DNA of 64,000 bases from Nosema muscidifuracis (Eukaryota > Microsporidia > Nosematidae): the NCBI GenBank assembly GCA_028335825.1, contig JAIOKI010000002.1, positions 806,001 to 870,000 of the forward strand. Reading direction: 5' to 3'. Positions 9,228-21,100 of the stretch are shown one piece after another. The notes under the pieces were generated by a model. The model saw only the letters and a list, made by a program, of their open reading frames with translations. It was not told the DNA's origin and ran no database searches. Within the stretch, counting starts at the first letter, position 1; every line of letters begins with the position of its first letter. Both the position numbers and the translations under genes were made by a program.

Positions 9228-9890
9228 TTAGTTTACAGTTTTATATCCACCATCATCTGTAATAATAAGATAACAATTATCAATCAAGAAATCCAAATTT
9301 TCTTTAATCATTCTTTCATTATATTCATTCTGAAGACACTTGATAATAATTTTAAGATCAAGACCAGATTCATCATCCTGATTATTCTTTATACATTCCA
9401 AAAGATCGTTATGTATTTTCTTCATTTCTTTGTTCTGAACTGCTTCTTTCTTATTAGCCATTAAATGTTCTTGTACTACAGAAGACATATGAAAGATAAG
9501 TTCGTTATGATCTTCTACTAAATATAAATTAGTAATCTGAATACTTTTTTTACTACCATATTCTTTTAGAATTCCTACTACTTTAACAAGTAACCCATCT
9601 TCTATAAGACTTATTAAATATTCTTCATAAGCTTTATTACACCACATCATACATTCAATATTACCAGTACCATCTTCTAATAAGAAAGATTTACCATTAT
9701 TTGTAGACTTTACATTAGAAACCCATCCTATAACTTTGATTGTACTAAGCTCTCTGTTATCAACATATACTACTGTAGAATTCTCTTCATGTTCACTAGA
9801 TAAAACTTGTTTAACTGTAAGTGATCTTATTGTTTTAATACCAGTGTATTCTTTCTTTGGTGATGATTGAATAAATCCATAGTCTGACAT
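9228..9890 (-). CDS. RFA2: replication protein A subunit 2 (RPA32)
   Basis: This encodes 220 aa. It is the middle subunit of the heterotrimeric ssDNA-binding protein of replication, repair and recombination. The N-terminus is a short Ser-containing tail (residues 1-20). An OB fold spans about 35-145: STIKVIGWVSNVKSTNNGKS, then FLLEDGTGNIECMMW, then GLLVKVVGILKEYGSKKSIQI. These match the RPA32 core (V.V.G.V......t...Y.ldDGTG.i......). A C-terminal winged-helix region follows (about 165-220, ending CYLIITDDGGYKTV), as in RPA32, where it binds repair partners. Length is slightly below the yeast protein. CCC at 9895-9897 supports the start. Confidence 0.87.
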   Translation of the reverse strand: MSDYGFIQSSPKKEYTGIKTIRSLTVKQVLSSEHEENSTVVYVDNRELSTIKVIGWVSNVKSTNNGKSFLLEDGTGNIECMMWCNKAYEEYLISLIEDGLLVKVVGILKEYGSKKSIQITNLYLVEDHNELIFHMSSVVQEHLMANKKEAVQNKEMKKIHNDLLECIKNNQDDESGLDLKIIIKCLQNEYNERMIKENLDFLIDNCYLIITDDGGYKTVN

Positions 9891-11631
9891 TTTAGGGATA
9901 AAAAAATCATTTATGATTTAACTAGGAAATAATGAATGAATAAACTAATGCATATAAAAAAAATAACAGATTTACTATCAAACTAAAATTTCAAATATAT
10001 CTTAAATAAGGTTTTAATTATTTAAAAGTATCATATTTTAGAATATTACTGAATTAATTTTAGATATCTATCAAATTCTAGGAGTTAAAATAAATGAGAC
10101 TGTAATATAAATTAATTAATCTTATCTTTATAAAATAATTACACCTAAATAATTTTTAATAATATTGATAAATTTAGTAAGATATATAAACAAGTATAGA
10201 AGAAAAGAATTAATTAATCTCTTTCAAAATACCTTATGCAAGAAGATTAACTACGTCATCAATTAAAACCAATGAATATACAGTAAATTATGAGAATGGC
10301 TCATATTATATTTTCATAAATATTTTATGACTTGGTAGAGAATTATTACAATTATAAATTTAATTTACTTTTGAAAAGATAATAAAATAGTAAGATTTTA
10401 CGCCTTTTTAATAGTATTATCAAGTTTAAATTATTTATCAATATATTAAAATTCCTTTAATTATATTAGTAGTTAACCAATCAAAATACATTGTAAATTC
10501 TATTTAAATGAATAGTGAGAATACCGTATCAATAATTTTGTGTTAGGTAGGAAAGTATAATTATACAATAAAAAATACTTATTAAAATTACCGAATTAAA
10601 CTTTAATGTATCATAAAATAAATTCTACTAGTCTATATCGATATTTTTATACCACTAAATTTCATTGAAGTATTAGATTTTGTCAATAGTTAGTCTGAAT
10701 ATAAAAATTATTGTAAAATTTGACATTAGAGAAATTTTAAAGGGTAATATACAATTAATTTGTTTAAAGTTCTTTATAAATTTTAATTAGTTCATTATCT
10801 AAACGATTATTGAAAATTAGTTTTAAGAAAAAGCAGTTATATAGAATATAACTTGGTATATTAACTTTATTAAAATTATTTCATCTTATTGTTTTAGTTA
10901 AATTTATAGTAGATTTAATTTTAATTTATTATTACTTGTATGTATTTTTATCTTTTTATATAAGTATTTAAAAAATGATGTTTGGATAGTAATTATAATG
11001 AGGAAGATAATCTTTAGAATTTTTATATAGAAATCATGTATACCAGAAAATATTATAATAAATGTTTGTATAATATTTTTGAGTCTAATTTATAATTTTA
11101 ATTAATATTGAAGTAATTAAAAAAGAAAATCACTCCAAAGATTTTCAAATGCTTATGATAATAATACTAAAAATATTCTGGATTTCTAATCAAGAATAAA
11201 ATCAAAACATTGATTTTATATTTACAGATTATGAAGATTTCATATTTAGAAAAAAATACGATAGAAGATAAATTAAAAAAAATTATTTTTTTAATCATTT
11301 TTATTTTATGAATTCACAGTATGATCAATAATTCTTAACTTATTATTCATATTACATTTCATAATAACAAAGATTATATAATTTACGATTATAAATCTTT
11401 ATCATAATAAATTTATAATCATATTCTTCTATAAAAAATTTAATATTTCATTTTCAAATATGACAGTTCTAATTTGAAATGTTCTAAAAAATTTAAAAAA
11501 ATGATAAGATACGTAATATTCCACTAAATTAATTAACAATTAATTTTACTACATTAATTAACAATTATTTTACTTCCTTAATTAGAAAACATTAATAACA
11601 ATTTTTCCACTACATTAATTAACATTTATTT
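9891..11631. other. 1.7-kb gene-free spacer
   Basis: No frame with a credible start was found. A C-run near 10742-10744 (minus) precedes a 17-codon frame only. A CTACGTCA is at 10251-10258. A short repeat of the form actacattaattaacaatt occupies about 11520-11630. Confidence 0.45.
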
Positions 11632-12261
11632 TTAATTATTTTCATCCATTCCACTTAAATCCAATCCTTTTACATGTGTATTAGTTATTTTTATATTCCT
11701 TCGATATTTTTTAGTTTTAGTCTTTTTAATAATAGCTTTCCTTTTCACACTCTCATTTTTATCAGACTTAATCCCTGCTACATTAAGTTCCCTTAGTAGA
11801 TCTTGATATCCTGGTATTTTAACTGATCTCCATAAATCTATTAGATCATTATCTACTTGATCTAGTACCATATCATTATAAAATACAACTTCACTTCCAT
11901 CATTATCTTTAAGAATAATACATTCTAAATTTTTCTTACATTCATCAAGTATCTCAGTTATATCAACCTGGTTATCTTTAAATTTTGATAGTTCTATACC
12001 TTCCTTATTTTTACTAAGGATGTTTATTAAATCTTCTTTATTTTTTATATTATATGTGTACATGTATTCTACAAGATTGTTTGTGATATTTATCTTCTCA
12101 TTTGTTTGTAGAGCTCTAAGTAGTCTGTAGTTGTTATGAACATCTATTTTTAATTTTTTGTATATATCAGTGAATGATACAGGTCCATTTTGTGATTTTA
12201 AGAATGTTAGTATATCATGGATATATGAATTTATATGTCTATCTGTATCATTAGTACTCAT
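11632..12261 (-). CDS. TFA2: transcription factor TFIIE beta subunit
   Basis: This encodes 209 aa. TFIIE-beta works with TFIIE-alpha to recruit TFIIH and help open promoters for RNA polymerase II. Residues 15-70 form a winged helix (ILTFLKSQNGPVSFTDIYKK). The diagnostic part is the C-terminal half: DLIDLWRSVKIPG followed by a basic block and KITNTHVKGLDLSGM. This corresponds to the family's LWRSV motif, Lys/Arg-rich stretch and (K/N)(T/E)H(L/V).G..... tail. RNA polymerase III subunit RPC34 also has winged helices but lacks this ending. Shorter than the yeast protein. CCC at 12268-12270 supports the start. Confidence 0.82.
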   Translation of the reverse strand: MSTNDTDRHINSYIHDILTFLKSQNGPVSFTDIYKKLKIDVHNNYRLLRALQTNEKINITNNLVEYMYTYNIKNKEDLINILSKNKEGIELSKFKDNQVDITEILDECKKNLECIILKDNDGSEVVFYNDMVLDQVDNDLIDLWRSVKIPGYQDLLRELNVAGIKSDKNESVKRKAIIKKTKTKKYRRNIKITNTHVKGLDLSGMDENN

Positions 12262-12777
12262 AGAGAAGGGTAAATATTTTTGGAGTGTAACGTAGAAATT
12301 AAAATTGCACTATTTTTTAAAAAAAAAATATATTTTAAGAATAGGATGAAAAACTAAGATCAAGTAAAAAAATAGAAATATTAAGCTTATTTTGAAGATT
12401 ATTGAATTAGCTAATAACATATACAAAAAATATATGTTAAATTAGTTAAGGGTTAAATAATTATAAATCAATATAAAACAATAACATGAAATTAAAGCCA
12501 TATTCTAATATATTTAGAGATTATGCTCATTTCTTTGATAATTTTTGAATTATTAATGGTATTTACATAAAAGGATAGATAAAAAAATAAAATAAAAAAA
12601 TTATATTGTCAAAAAGTATATTTAAAAAAATAAATAAAACTATTATAGCGACAAAAAGTATATTTATAAAAATAATTTATTACTAAAGGCTTTATTGAAA
12701 AAAACATTTTAATTTATCATATTTAATTTATTACTAAAGACTTTATTGAAAAACATATTAAATATATCATATTTAAT
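12262..12777. other. spacer with a two-copy direct repeat next to the MCM5 stop
   Basis: About 12676-12779 holds two diverged ~54-bp copies of tttattactaaag-ctttattgaaaaa-acatt, the second ending at the MCM5 stop codon. The pair aaaaagtatatttaaaaaaataa is also repeated near 12610-12680. No gene seen. Confidence 0.5.
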
Positions 12778-14808
12778 TTAAGGATGTCTTACTAAAAATT
12801 TACCCCCTTCTTTACTACTCAATTTATTCTGCTTACACATATAATCAATAGCTTTCTTACTTAATCCTTCTTCACTCTTCCCTAATTTATTAATTAATTC
12901 TGAATATTTTATACTGGATCCTACTGGTAATATATTCTTAATTTTTATACATAATCCTTCTATCTTATCAAGTACATCAGATCTTACCATTCCTTCTAGC
13001 ATATGTCCTTGTGATACACAATTCATAGTACTTACCTTAAAAAGTCTTATAGCTTCTTCTACATGTCTATCTAAGACTTTATCTAATAATTCTATTTTAG
13101 CTAAAGCTTCACTTAATCTAATTATTCCTTCTAATTGTCTTACGGTTATTGGTATACTACTCTTCTTAAAAGAATCTTGTTCCATTTCTTTAACTTCTTT
13201 TCTTGTATTAGTATAATATTTAATTAATAATTTACCAGCTGAATCTGATAATACAGGAAATACTTTAGATTTAGCATATTGAGCATATCTTCTTAATTTC
13301 TCTAAAGGAATTATATCTTTATCAATTTCATTATCTTCTTTCTTATGTATACCTAATACATGTTTAGCCATTAATAAATCATTAGGACCATGCTTATCTT
13401 TTAATATAAATATACAATCAAATCTTGATAAAATAGTAGTACCAAATTCAACATTCTCATCAGGAGTCTTATAATCATCATATCTACCAAATACTGGATT
13501 AGCAGCTGCTAATATACTAGTACGTGTATTAAGTATAGTAGTAATACCAGCTTTAGCTATACTTATAGTTTGTTGTTCCATAGCTTCATGAATAGCTACT
13601 CTATCTTGTTCATTCATTTTATCAAATTCATCTATACAACATATTCCATTATCTCCTAAAACAAGAGCACCTCCTTCTAAATAAAAATCTCCATTATGAT
13701 CTTTAATTACACTAGCAGTTAAACCAGCAGCAGATGATCCTTTACCACTAGTATATACTCCTATAGGAGATACCATTTCCATAAATTTTAATAATTGAGA
13801 TTTAGCTACACCAGGATCACCAAGTAATAATACATTAATATCTCCTCTTAAATTAATTTTATCTTCCATTATACGTCTAGTACCTCCAAATAACATACAA
13901 GCTAAAGTTTTTTTAATATCTTCATGTCCATAAATAGAAGGAGCTATAGATTTAGAAATTTTATTATAAATATCATTTTTAGACATTTCTTTAAATTCTT
14001 CTATCTCTTCATCATTAAATCTTTTACTAATTTTATTATTTATCATTTCTAAACCTATTACTTTAATATAACAGTAATTATTTTTTTTATTGGTGGATAC
14101 CCCATATATTCCAGTAAATATACCAAGACATCCTGGTACAATTTTATTTACTAAATTCTTCTCCATAATCAAATTAAAATGTCTAGGAGTTTCTCCTATA
14201 GGAATATCTTCAAACATTTCTTGTATTTTAATATATTGTACATCTACTACATGACTCTTCTCAGGTATTATTATATAAGGATCTACTGGACATTCAGATT
14301 TATCACATGATCTTGGTATAATATCATTAACAAATTTACCTTGTAAACAATTTCTACATACTGTATAAACATTCTTAGGTTTAGTAATAATAGAAGAAGA
14401 AGATACTACCATACCTTTTATTCTTATAATTCTATGAGTTTTAGAAGAATTAATATTTCTAATACTTGAAATATTTTCATTACTGATAATATGTAACTGA
14501 AAATTTTTAATAGGATCTAAAAAATATTCTGAGATGATAGCATCTTCACAATATTCTATAAATTTATCAGGTGATGTAGTAATAAATTGAGATAATATTT
14601 CTGAATATTGATTAATATCTTCAAGTTTAATTACTAGTTCATAAATATGTTGATTTATATTATTAGTAAGTGTATGAGAATATTCTTTATGATCTGATCT
14701 AAAATTATGAATAAAATCTATAAAATGAGATTGAATTGTTGATTTATTAATTGGTTGAGTGTTAGTTATAAGATCTATACTGGTAATTCTTTGTTCATCA
14801 AAAGTCAT
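12778..14808 (-). CDS. MCM5: MCM5 subunit of the replicative helicase
   Basis: This encodes 676 aa. MCM5 is one of six subunits of the Mcm2-7 ring. The N-terminal OB/zinc domain shows CRNC and CDKSEC Cys pairs (about residues 149-172), then VDVQYIKIQEM and GETPRH, typical of MCM5. The AAA+ core contains Walker A GDPGVAKS, the MCM5-like run KFMEMVSPIGVYTSGKGSSA, Walker B CCIDEFDKM, sensor AAANPVFGRYDDY and the arginine finger LSRFD. A C-terminal winged helix ends the protein. The phrase SPIGVYTSGKGSSAAGLTAS and the block EQQTISIAKAGITT favour MCM5 over other MCMs. About 100 residues shorter than yeast. A CCCCCC run at 14812-14817 precedes the ATG. Confidence 0.93.
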   Translation of the reverse strand: MTFDEQRITSIDLITNTQPINKSTIQSHFIDFIHNFRSDHKEYSHTLTNNINQHIYELVIKLEDINQYSEILSQFITTSPDKFIEYCEDAIISEYFLDPIKNFQLHIISNENISSIRNINSSKTHRIIRIKGMVVSSSSIITKPKNVYTVCRNCLQGKFVNDIIPRSCDKSECPVDPYIIIPEKSHVVDVQYIKIQEMFEDIPIGETPRHFNLIMEKNLVNKIVPGCLGIFTGIYGVSTNKKNNYCYIKVIGLEMINNKISKRFNDEEIEEFKEMSKNDIYNKISKSIAPSIYGHEDIKKTLACMLFGGTRRIMEDKINLRGDINVLLLGDPGVAKSQLLKFMEMVSPIGVYTSGKGSSAAGLTASVIKDHNGDFYLEGGALVLGDNGICCIDEFDKMNEQDRVAIHEAMEQQTISIAKAGITTILNTRTSILAAANPVFGRYDDYKTPDENVEFGTTILSRFDCIFILKDKHGPNDLLMAKHVLGIHKKEDNEIDKDIIPLEKLRRYAQYAKSKVFPVLSDSAGKLLIKYYTNTRKEVKEMEQDSFKKSSIPITVRQLEGIIRLSEALAKIELLDKVLDRHVEEAIRLFKVSTMNCVSQGHMLEGMVRSDVLDKIEGLCIKIKNILPVGSSIKYSELINKLGKSEEGLSKKAIDYMCKQNKLSSKEGGKFLVRHP

Positions 14809-15429
14809 TTAGGGGGGTATGAAAATATTTATTTGAGGATATTTTTATTTTAAGATGTGGGAGATTTTTAATGGAGGGATTTGTAATGGTGATTTTTAAA
14901 TAGAGTAATTTTATTGAAAATATTTAAATAGGGTGATATTTGTATTGGAGATATTTAAATAGGGTGATTTTTATTGAGGAATATTTAATAGATTTGAATA
15001 GAGAGATTTTTATTGAAGAATATAAAAAGATATTTGTAAAAATATCTATTAACAAGAATCACTTTATTAAAAATCCTATATTAGAAATATTTGAAAATAG
15101 GTTAGTTTAATTAGTAAAAATTCAAACCATCTTTATAACTGTCAGAATAAAAAACAGTATTTATTATGATCTCTAATAAAGTGAGAGGTACATTAATAGA
15201 TAATAATATATTAATATAAGTTCTTTTTCAAATATAATCTTTTTTTATAAAGTACTTCTAATTATTTTTTATAGTCTAATTTAATAACAGTTAAACGATA
15301 TTAACGAATTATTTATTGAGAAATATCCTTTTATTCAATGAACATACTAATATTAAATTAAGAAAGTATTACAATTTTATTCTTCATTGTAAACTTATCT
15401 ACTAATAGAATAAAAACATACTTTTTTAA
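14809..15429. other. spacer with a short G-rich repeat before MCM5
   Basis: 14880-15020 holds four to five loose copies of gatatttaaatagggtgattttta. The copies contain GGG but no ATG follows on the minus strand. The rest is unpatterned. Confidence 0.5.
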
Positions 15430-15846
15430 TCATCTTCTAAATATAATATGATACCCCGAAGGAGTTTTTACTGGTCCAACTATTCTTCCCCTTTTCAGTA
15501 TAAAAGCTGCTTTCTCAAATTCCTTATACATCTCATTCTTACATACAAATCCAAGATCACCACCTTTACTAGAAGATTTACATTCCGAGTATTCAATAGC
15601 TTTAGCTTTAAAATATTCTCTAAAATTTTCTATATTAATATTTATCTGTAGATCTGTGTATAATTTTTTTATTATATTTAAAGCTTCTACTTCACTTCTT
15701 TCTACAGGATTCCTTGAATTAATATGTTTAATAAGTATATGGTACAATCTATAACCATCTTTCGGTCTTTCATATGTTTGTTCTCCTGTTTCTTCATTTA
15801 TAAAATATGTCTTGTTAGTTTCTTTTTCTTTCAATTTTACCCACAT
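15430..15846 (-). CDS. ESS1: parvulin peptidyl-prolyl isomerase (ESS1/PIN1)
   Basis: This encodes 138 aa. It isomerises phospho-Ser/Thr-Pro bonds, for example in the RNA polymerase II tail. A WW domain occupies residues 1-29 (W2, YFIN at 14-17, P28), but the second signature Trp is Tyr25 (QTYERP). The parvulin domain follows: His36 and Lys40 (YHILIKH), the basic phosphate-binding patch reduced to SR at 44-45, catalytic-position Cys89 (SEC), the GGDLGF turn, FEKAAF, and His133 (GYHIIF). All main active-site positions of PIN1 are present. It is about 25 residues shorter than human PIN1 because the linkers are trimmed. CCC at 15849-15851 supports the start. Confidence 0.9.
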   Translation of the reverse strand: MWVKLKEKETNKTYFINEETGEQTYERPKDGYRLYHILIKHINSRNPVERSEVEALNIIKKLYTDLQININIENFREYFKAKAIEYSECKSSSKGGDLGFVCKNEMYKEFEKAAFILKRGRIVGPVKTPSGYHIIFRR

Positions 15847-16228
15847 AAGGGTTAATGAAAAAAATTTAATTCTCCATTTTTAAAATTATTTATAAGATTA
15901 GTTGTTATTTTTAAAATAGATTGTTTTTTTTAAATTAATTTTTTATTTATAAAATTAATTTATTTATAAAATCATATATCTATTAAAAATTAATTTATTT
16001 ATTAATCATCTATTAATAAAATCATCTATCTATTTATAAAATCATATATCTATTTAAAATTAATTCATTTATTAATCATCTATTTAAAATATTTATCTAT
16101 TAAAATAAATTTGATAATACTTTAATTTCAAATGAATTTTTTTAATAAAAAAATGCTTTTCATTATTTTTTAAAGTATTTCATTCTATAAAAAATAAATT
16201 AATAATTTTTCTTAATTTTTTTCTACCC
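15847..16228. other. short spacer with degenerate ~50-bp repeats
   Basis: 15940-16090 carries several copies of ttaatttatttattaatcatctattaa and aaaatcatatatctattta. No gene seen. Confidence 0.5.
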
Positions 16229-16453
16229 ATGCTAATTCCAATAAGATGCTTCACTTGTAACAAAGAAATTTCAAGTAAATGGGAACCATACAAATATCTT
16301 ATAAATACTGATAAATCACCAGCAGAAGCACTTAACGAATTAGATATTAAGAGGATATGTTGTAGAAGAATGTTTTTAGGACATGTAGAAATTATTGATA
16401 AACTTATTAAATTTGATGTAGCTAGAGATGTTCATTTTAGAAATGAATTATAA
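16229..16453 (+). CDS. RPB10: RNA polymerases I/II/III common subunit RPB10 (ABC10-beta)
   Basis: This encodes 74 aa, close to the usual ~70. A small zinc-binding subunit shared by all three nuclear RNA polymerases. The N-terminus MLIPIRCFTCNK supplies the CxxC pair and the CCRR motif near residue 46 supplies the second pair. HVEIIDKLIKF matches the conserved HVDLIEKLL.Y helix. The ATG directly follows a CCC (16226-16228). It is the only plus-strand gene in a minus-strand run, converging on CDC20/CDH1 with only 21 bp between the stops. Confidence 0.96.
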   Translation: MLIPIRCFTCNKEISSKWEPYKYLINTDKSPAEALNELDIKRICCRRMFLGHVEIIDKLIKFDVARDVHFRNEL

Positions 16454-16474
16454 AAATATTAAACAATTTTTTAT

Positions 16475-17659
16475 TTATCTTATTTCTAATTCACTATGCG
16501 AATCTCCATTTATTTCCCAGAATTTTATACTACAATCAGATGATCCAGTCACAAAATATTTCTCATCTTTTGATATTGAAAAATGTATTACTCTATTTTT
16601 ATGACCTAAGAATTGTTTATGACAAGTGAAACTATAAGAATCACATAATCTTATATCATCTTTAGAATATCCATGTGTAGATAATATTTGATTATTCTTT
16701 AACCATTTTATATTACAGATTTGTGATCCATATTCTATAGATTTAATTAAAGGGGATCCTTCTGTATTATTATTAATATTTGTATTGATTATATTTGTAT
16801 TATTAATATTTATATTGTTACTAAAAATATTACTACTATTATTATTACTACCAAAAATATTACTATTATCATTATTACTACCACTAAAAATATTACCACT
16901 ATTACTATTACCATTTGATATCAAATTAGTATCCCATAATTTTACTGTTTTATCTGCTGTACCTCCTCCTGATACAAATAAATTAGAACTAGTAGGTGAC
17001 CAACTAATAGCTTTAATAGCTGCTTTATGTTGTGTACATTTCTTAAGAGGTATTGTTAATTTTCTATAATCAAATATATATAACTTATTATCATTCCCTC
17101 CTGTAACAAGATGTCTATTATTTATACTAAGATCCATTCCACATACTTCTTGTGTATGTTGTAAAATAGTAGAAGATATTTTAGAAGATCTTGTATCAAT
17201 AACCTTAATTCTTTTATCTCTACTACCTGTTAATATATTAAAATTATCTGATCTTAATACACCTATTCTTGATTTATGATAAAGATATTTAGTAGATTGA
17301 TTCTTAACTATATCTATAATATGTAAATATCCTGAACTTGTACCTACTACTATCTTATTATTAATACCCTTAACTGATGTTATACAAGAATCAGATATTG
17401 TTTGTACATGAGAAGTCTGTGAAGTATGAAAATTATGAGAGAATACTTGATCATCTATAGCAAAATATACTTTATCATTATGCCAGTCTATAAGATTAGA
17501 ATAAAAATCATCTGCTAAAGATTTAGTCTTAATTTCTCTATAAGCTTGAGCACTTACAAGAGGAATGAATGTATTATATTTCTTAGATGTATCACATATA
17601 TCATATTCATGTGTATCAATATTACTTAGTGATGATAATCCTTGGAAGTGTCTATCCAT
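16475..17659 (-). CDS. APC/C activator, CDC20/CDH1 family WD40 protein
   Basis: This encodes 394 aa. It is a substrate adaptor and activator of the anaphase-promoting complex. The segment ADDFYSNLIDWHND matches the family landmark before blade 1 (DDFYLNLVDW). Seven WD repeats follow, with SRDKRIKVIDTRS, GGNDNKLYIFDYR, GGGTADKTVKLWD and GSSDCSIKFWEI. The last two residues are Ile-Arg, the IR tail that docks on APC3. The N-terminal region is short, and YNTFIPLV may be a degenerate C-box. An Asn/Ser-rich insertion (about residues 250-300) interrupts the propeller. CDC20 versus CDH1 cannot be settled by eye. No C-run precedes this start. Confidence 0.85.
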   Translation of the reverse strand: MDRHFQGLSSLSNIDTHEYDICDTSKKYNTFIPLVSAQAYREIKTKSLADDFYSNLIDWHNDKVYFAIDDQVFSHNFHTSQTSHVQTISDSCITSVKGINNKIVVGTSSGYLHIIDIVKNQSTKYLYHKSRIGVLRSDNFNILTGSRDKRIKVIDTRSSKISSTILQHTQEVCGMDLSINNRHLVTGGNDNKLYIFDYRKLTIPLKKCTQHKAAIKAISWSPTSSNLFVSGGGTADKTVKLWDTNLISNGNSNSGNIFSGSNNDNSNIFGSNNNSSNIFSNNININNTNIINTNINNNTEGSPLIKSIEYGSQICNIKWLKNNQILSTHGYSKDDIRLCDSYSFTCHKQFLGHKNRVIHFSISKDEKYFVTGSSDCSIKFWEINGDSHSELEIR

Positions 17660-18154
17660 TATTGTTTATTTTTTTATTTCTTTTTTTTTAGATTTATTGT
17701 TTAATAATGCAAGGATAAATAAATAGAAAATTTGTATGAGATAGCATAAAAGTATATTTATGTACAAATAAAAATAATATAATATTTTAGAGATAAAACA
17801 TAAAATTTGATATATTTGAAACAAATACAAATAATATAATATTTGTATATTATGTATTATATTTAATTAATATAATAAATTTATTATATTAATTATGACG
17901 ATATTATATTTAACTTATATAACATATATATAGTAAATATAATATAATATAATAAATTGTATATAATTAATAATAAATATAACATGTAGATGACAGATTA
18001 AATATATAAATTTAATATAACAATATAACATATATAAAATAATAACATATATAAAATAATTAATATAACATATATAAAATAATAACATAATAAATTTAAT
18101 ATAACAATATAACATAATAATATAATAAATTTAATATAAATAATAACATACTAT
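17660..18154. other. spacer of near-pure AT with short aacatatataaaataat repeats
   Basis: 17990-18150 is built from variants of aatttaatataacatatataaaataataacat. Open frames here are compositional artefacts. Confidence 0.55.
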
Positions 18155-21100
18155 TTATTTACCAAATCTTTCTAATAAATCTTTTGTATCCATACTCTCT
18201 ATATCAGCATTCTGTTGAGATACTACACTAGAAGCTATAAATACTTTAAAACTCTGTAAATCCATTACTTTCTCTTCAATACTATCTTTAGCTATTAATC
18301 TAAATACATTAACTGTATTCTTCTGTCCAATACGATGAGCTCTATCCATAGCTTGTAAATCATTAAAAGGATTCCAATCATGTTCATAAAATATAACTGT
18401 ATCAGCACCAGTAAGATTTAATCCTAATCCTCCTATTAATGTAGTAAGAAATAAAACTGGAATATTTCCAGAATTAAAATCAGAAGCTATCTTAGATCTT
18501 TTAGCTGATGGAACTGATCCATCTAATCTAAGATATTTTAAATTAAATTTAGTTTTAAAATCTCTAATTACAAAATCTATTGTACTTTTATATTGAAAAA
18601 ATATTAAAATCTTATTTCTTATATCATCCCCTCCACAAAGATTAATAATATCTTCTAAACCTTTCATCTTACAAGATATCTCTGTAGATTCTTTAAAATA
18701 TCCAATATGTGAACTAGCATTTAATAAATCACGAGTTCTTTTAAGACCATCTGCTTTATTTTGATATGATTTATAATTAACACTTTCTAAATTAATATTT
18801 CCTTTTTCTTCAATAGATTTATAAACACTTCTTTGTTCAGATCCCATCTCTACAATAATATCTCTAATAATTTTAGGTGGTAAATCTGTAAGTACATCAA
18901 TTTTTAATCTTCTTAAAATAAATGGTAATATTTGCTTATTAAGATTTTCTAATCTATTATGTATATCATTAATTTCTTCATCTGACATCTTTGATGACAT
19001 ATAAGGAATCTCTTTAACTGATCCTAAATAATTTGGCATTATTAAATTAAAAATATTTACCAAATCTTCTATACTATTATGAACTGGTGTACCTGTTAAT
19101 ATTAATCTTTTAGTACATTTTAATTTAGTCATTCTTTGATAAAGTAAAGTATTAGAATTTCTTAAAATATGTCCTTCATCTAAAACTACATAAAACCAAT
19201 CTTCTGAAATAAAATATGTATGATCATTTCTAAATGAGTCATAACTTACAATTAATATATCAAATATTTGACTCTTATTTCTTTTATAACAAATAGATTT
19301 TATATCAGGAAAAAATTGATCTATTTCTGATTTCCAATGTCCAGTTAAAGAAGATGGACATATTACTAAAACTTTTCTATTAGTATTGTATATTTCACTA
19401 CACATAAAAGATAACACTTGTATTGTTTTTCCTAATCCCATATCATCAGCTAAAATACCATTTAAATTAAAGGTATATAAAAAATTAATCCATTTAACTC
19501 CATCTAATTGATATTTTCTAAGTACAACTTTAGTAGGACATTTAATTTCATATTCAGGTATTTTAGTAGAATCTAAAAGACATTCTAAATTATTCTTAGC
19601 TTCTATAATTCTTAATTTCCAACTTTCTGAAATTTCGCAATTTATTCTAAAATTTAACCTTGGAATTATAAATGAAAATAATTTTGAAGATATTTCTTGA
19701 TGTTCTATGGATGATATTAAACTTAATAATGGTTTAACTAATATTGGATAGAATGAATGATCTATAAAAGATATTAAAGGATTTAAAATTTCTAGATTCA
19801 TTTTTGTTATTAATTTCTCAATTAAATCTTCTGTATATGAAATACTTTTTAGAAATCCCTTAAGAATTTCTGTATAATTATTTTCATATGCCTCTTCATA
19901 TAAAAATTTAAGATTATCTAAATAAGATCTATAGAAGAATATTGTTTTGTTAAAAAAATCAAATCTTTTTGGATCTTTTAATATAGTCTTATAAAGATCA
20001 ATTGAAAATATTCTCGTACCAAAGATTCTAAATATTGTTATGAAATTTTCATAACCTAATAATAAATTTTGATATGATTTAGAAATAAAATAATCTAAAT
20101 CAATAATCTTTTTATCATAATCAGAGACTATTAATTCTGAAAAGAAATCAATAAATTTAGAACAAGTTTCATATTTAAAATAATCTAATAAATCTTCTGT
20201 AATATTTTGATATTGATATATTGAAGACCATCTTATATAATCAACATAAATGCTTTCACCTAATGGATGTAAAGATAATTTTTCAGGATTATCTAATTTA
20301 TTCTTTAATTCCTTTAATGGAAGCATTTTAATATCTTTAAATCTACTATGATTGTAATCAATAAGTTCATTTTTATCTTTAGTGATTTTAATTCTTTTAT
20401 TGTCTTCCATTATTTTAATTTTATTATCTTCCATAATCTCACTTTTATTGTCTTCTGTAATCTCACTTTTATTATCCTCTACAATCTCACTTTTATTATC
20501 TTCATTTATGCATTTAAATTTTTTATAAATCATTAAAAATACATCTCCTATTGATGTATTAAAAATAATACTATTATTATAAATTCCTTCACTATTTAAA
20601 ATTAATTTAAATAATTCAATTCTATTAGATAATATAACATTTTTACCTAAAGTTTTAACACCAGTTTTTGTAAAGTATAATTCATCATGAGAAACGAAAT
20701 CATTTTCATTATAAGGATCGTATAAAGAAGTTCCAATTATTTTTAAAAAATGATTTACAAAATCATTCGTAATAATTCTTTTTTTTAAAATTGAAATAGC
20801 TTCTTCTCTAATATCATTTTTTTCATCTATTAAAATTAATTCACCAAATAAAAAACTTAAAGAATCGTTATCAATAGGTTCTGCTAATTTTAAGACACTT
20901 CTTCTAACTTCAGGAATAGGTGATGTAAAATAATTATATAAAATAGATATGTCACTAATTTTATCCTTACAAAGAGTTAATAATGAAAGAATTGATACTT
21001 TAGAAACAGAAATTTCTTCATCATCTTTTAGATTTTCTAAACATTTATCAAAAATTATTTTTTGATCACAAAAATCATAAAAATTAATTAATAAATCAGC

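Noticed and set aside
11632-12261. RNA polymerase III subunit RPC34
   Set aside because: A winged helix is shared, but the LWRSV and KITNTH tail are specific to TFIIE-beta.
17915-18115. 66-codon minus-strand frame
   Set aside because: It is translated AT repeats (Tyr/Ile/Met only) next to MOT1.
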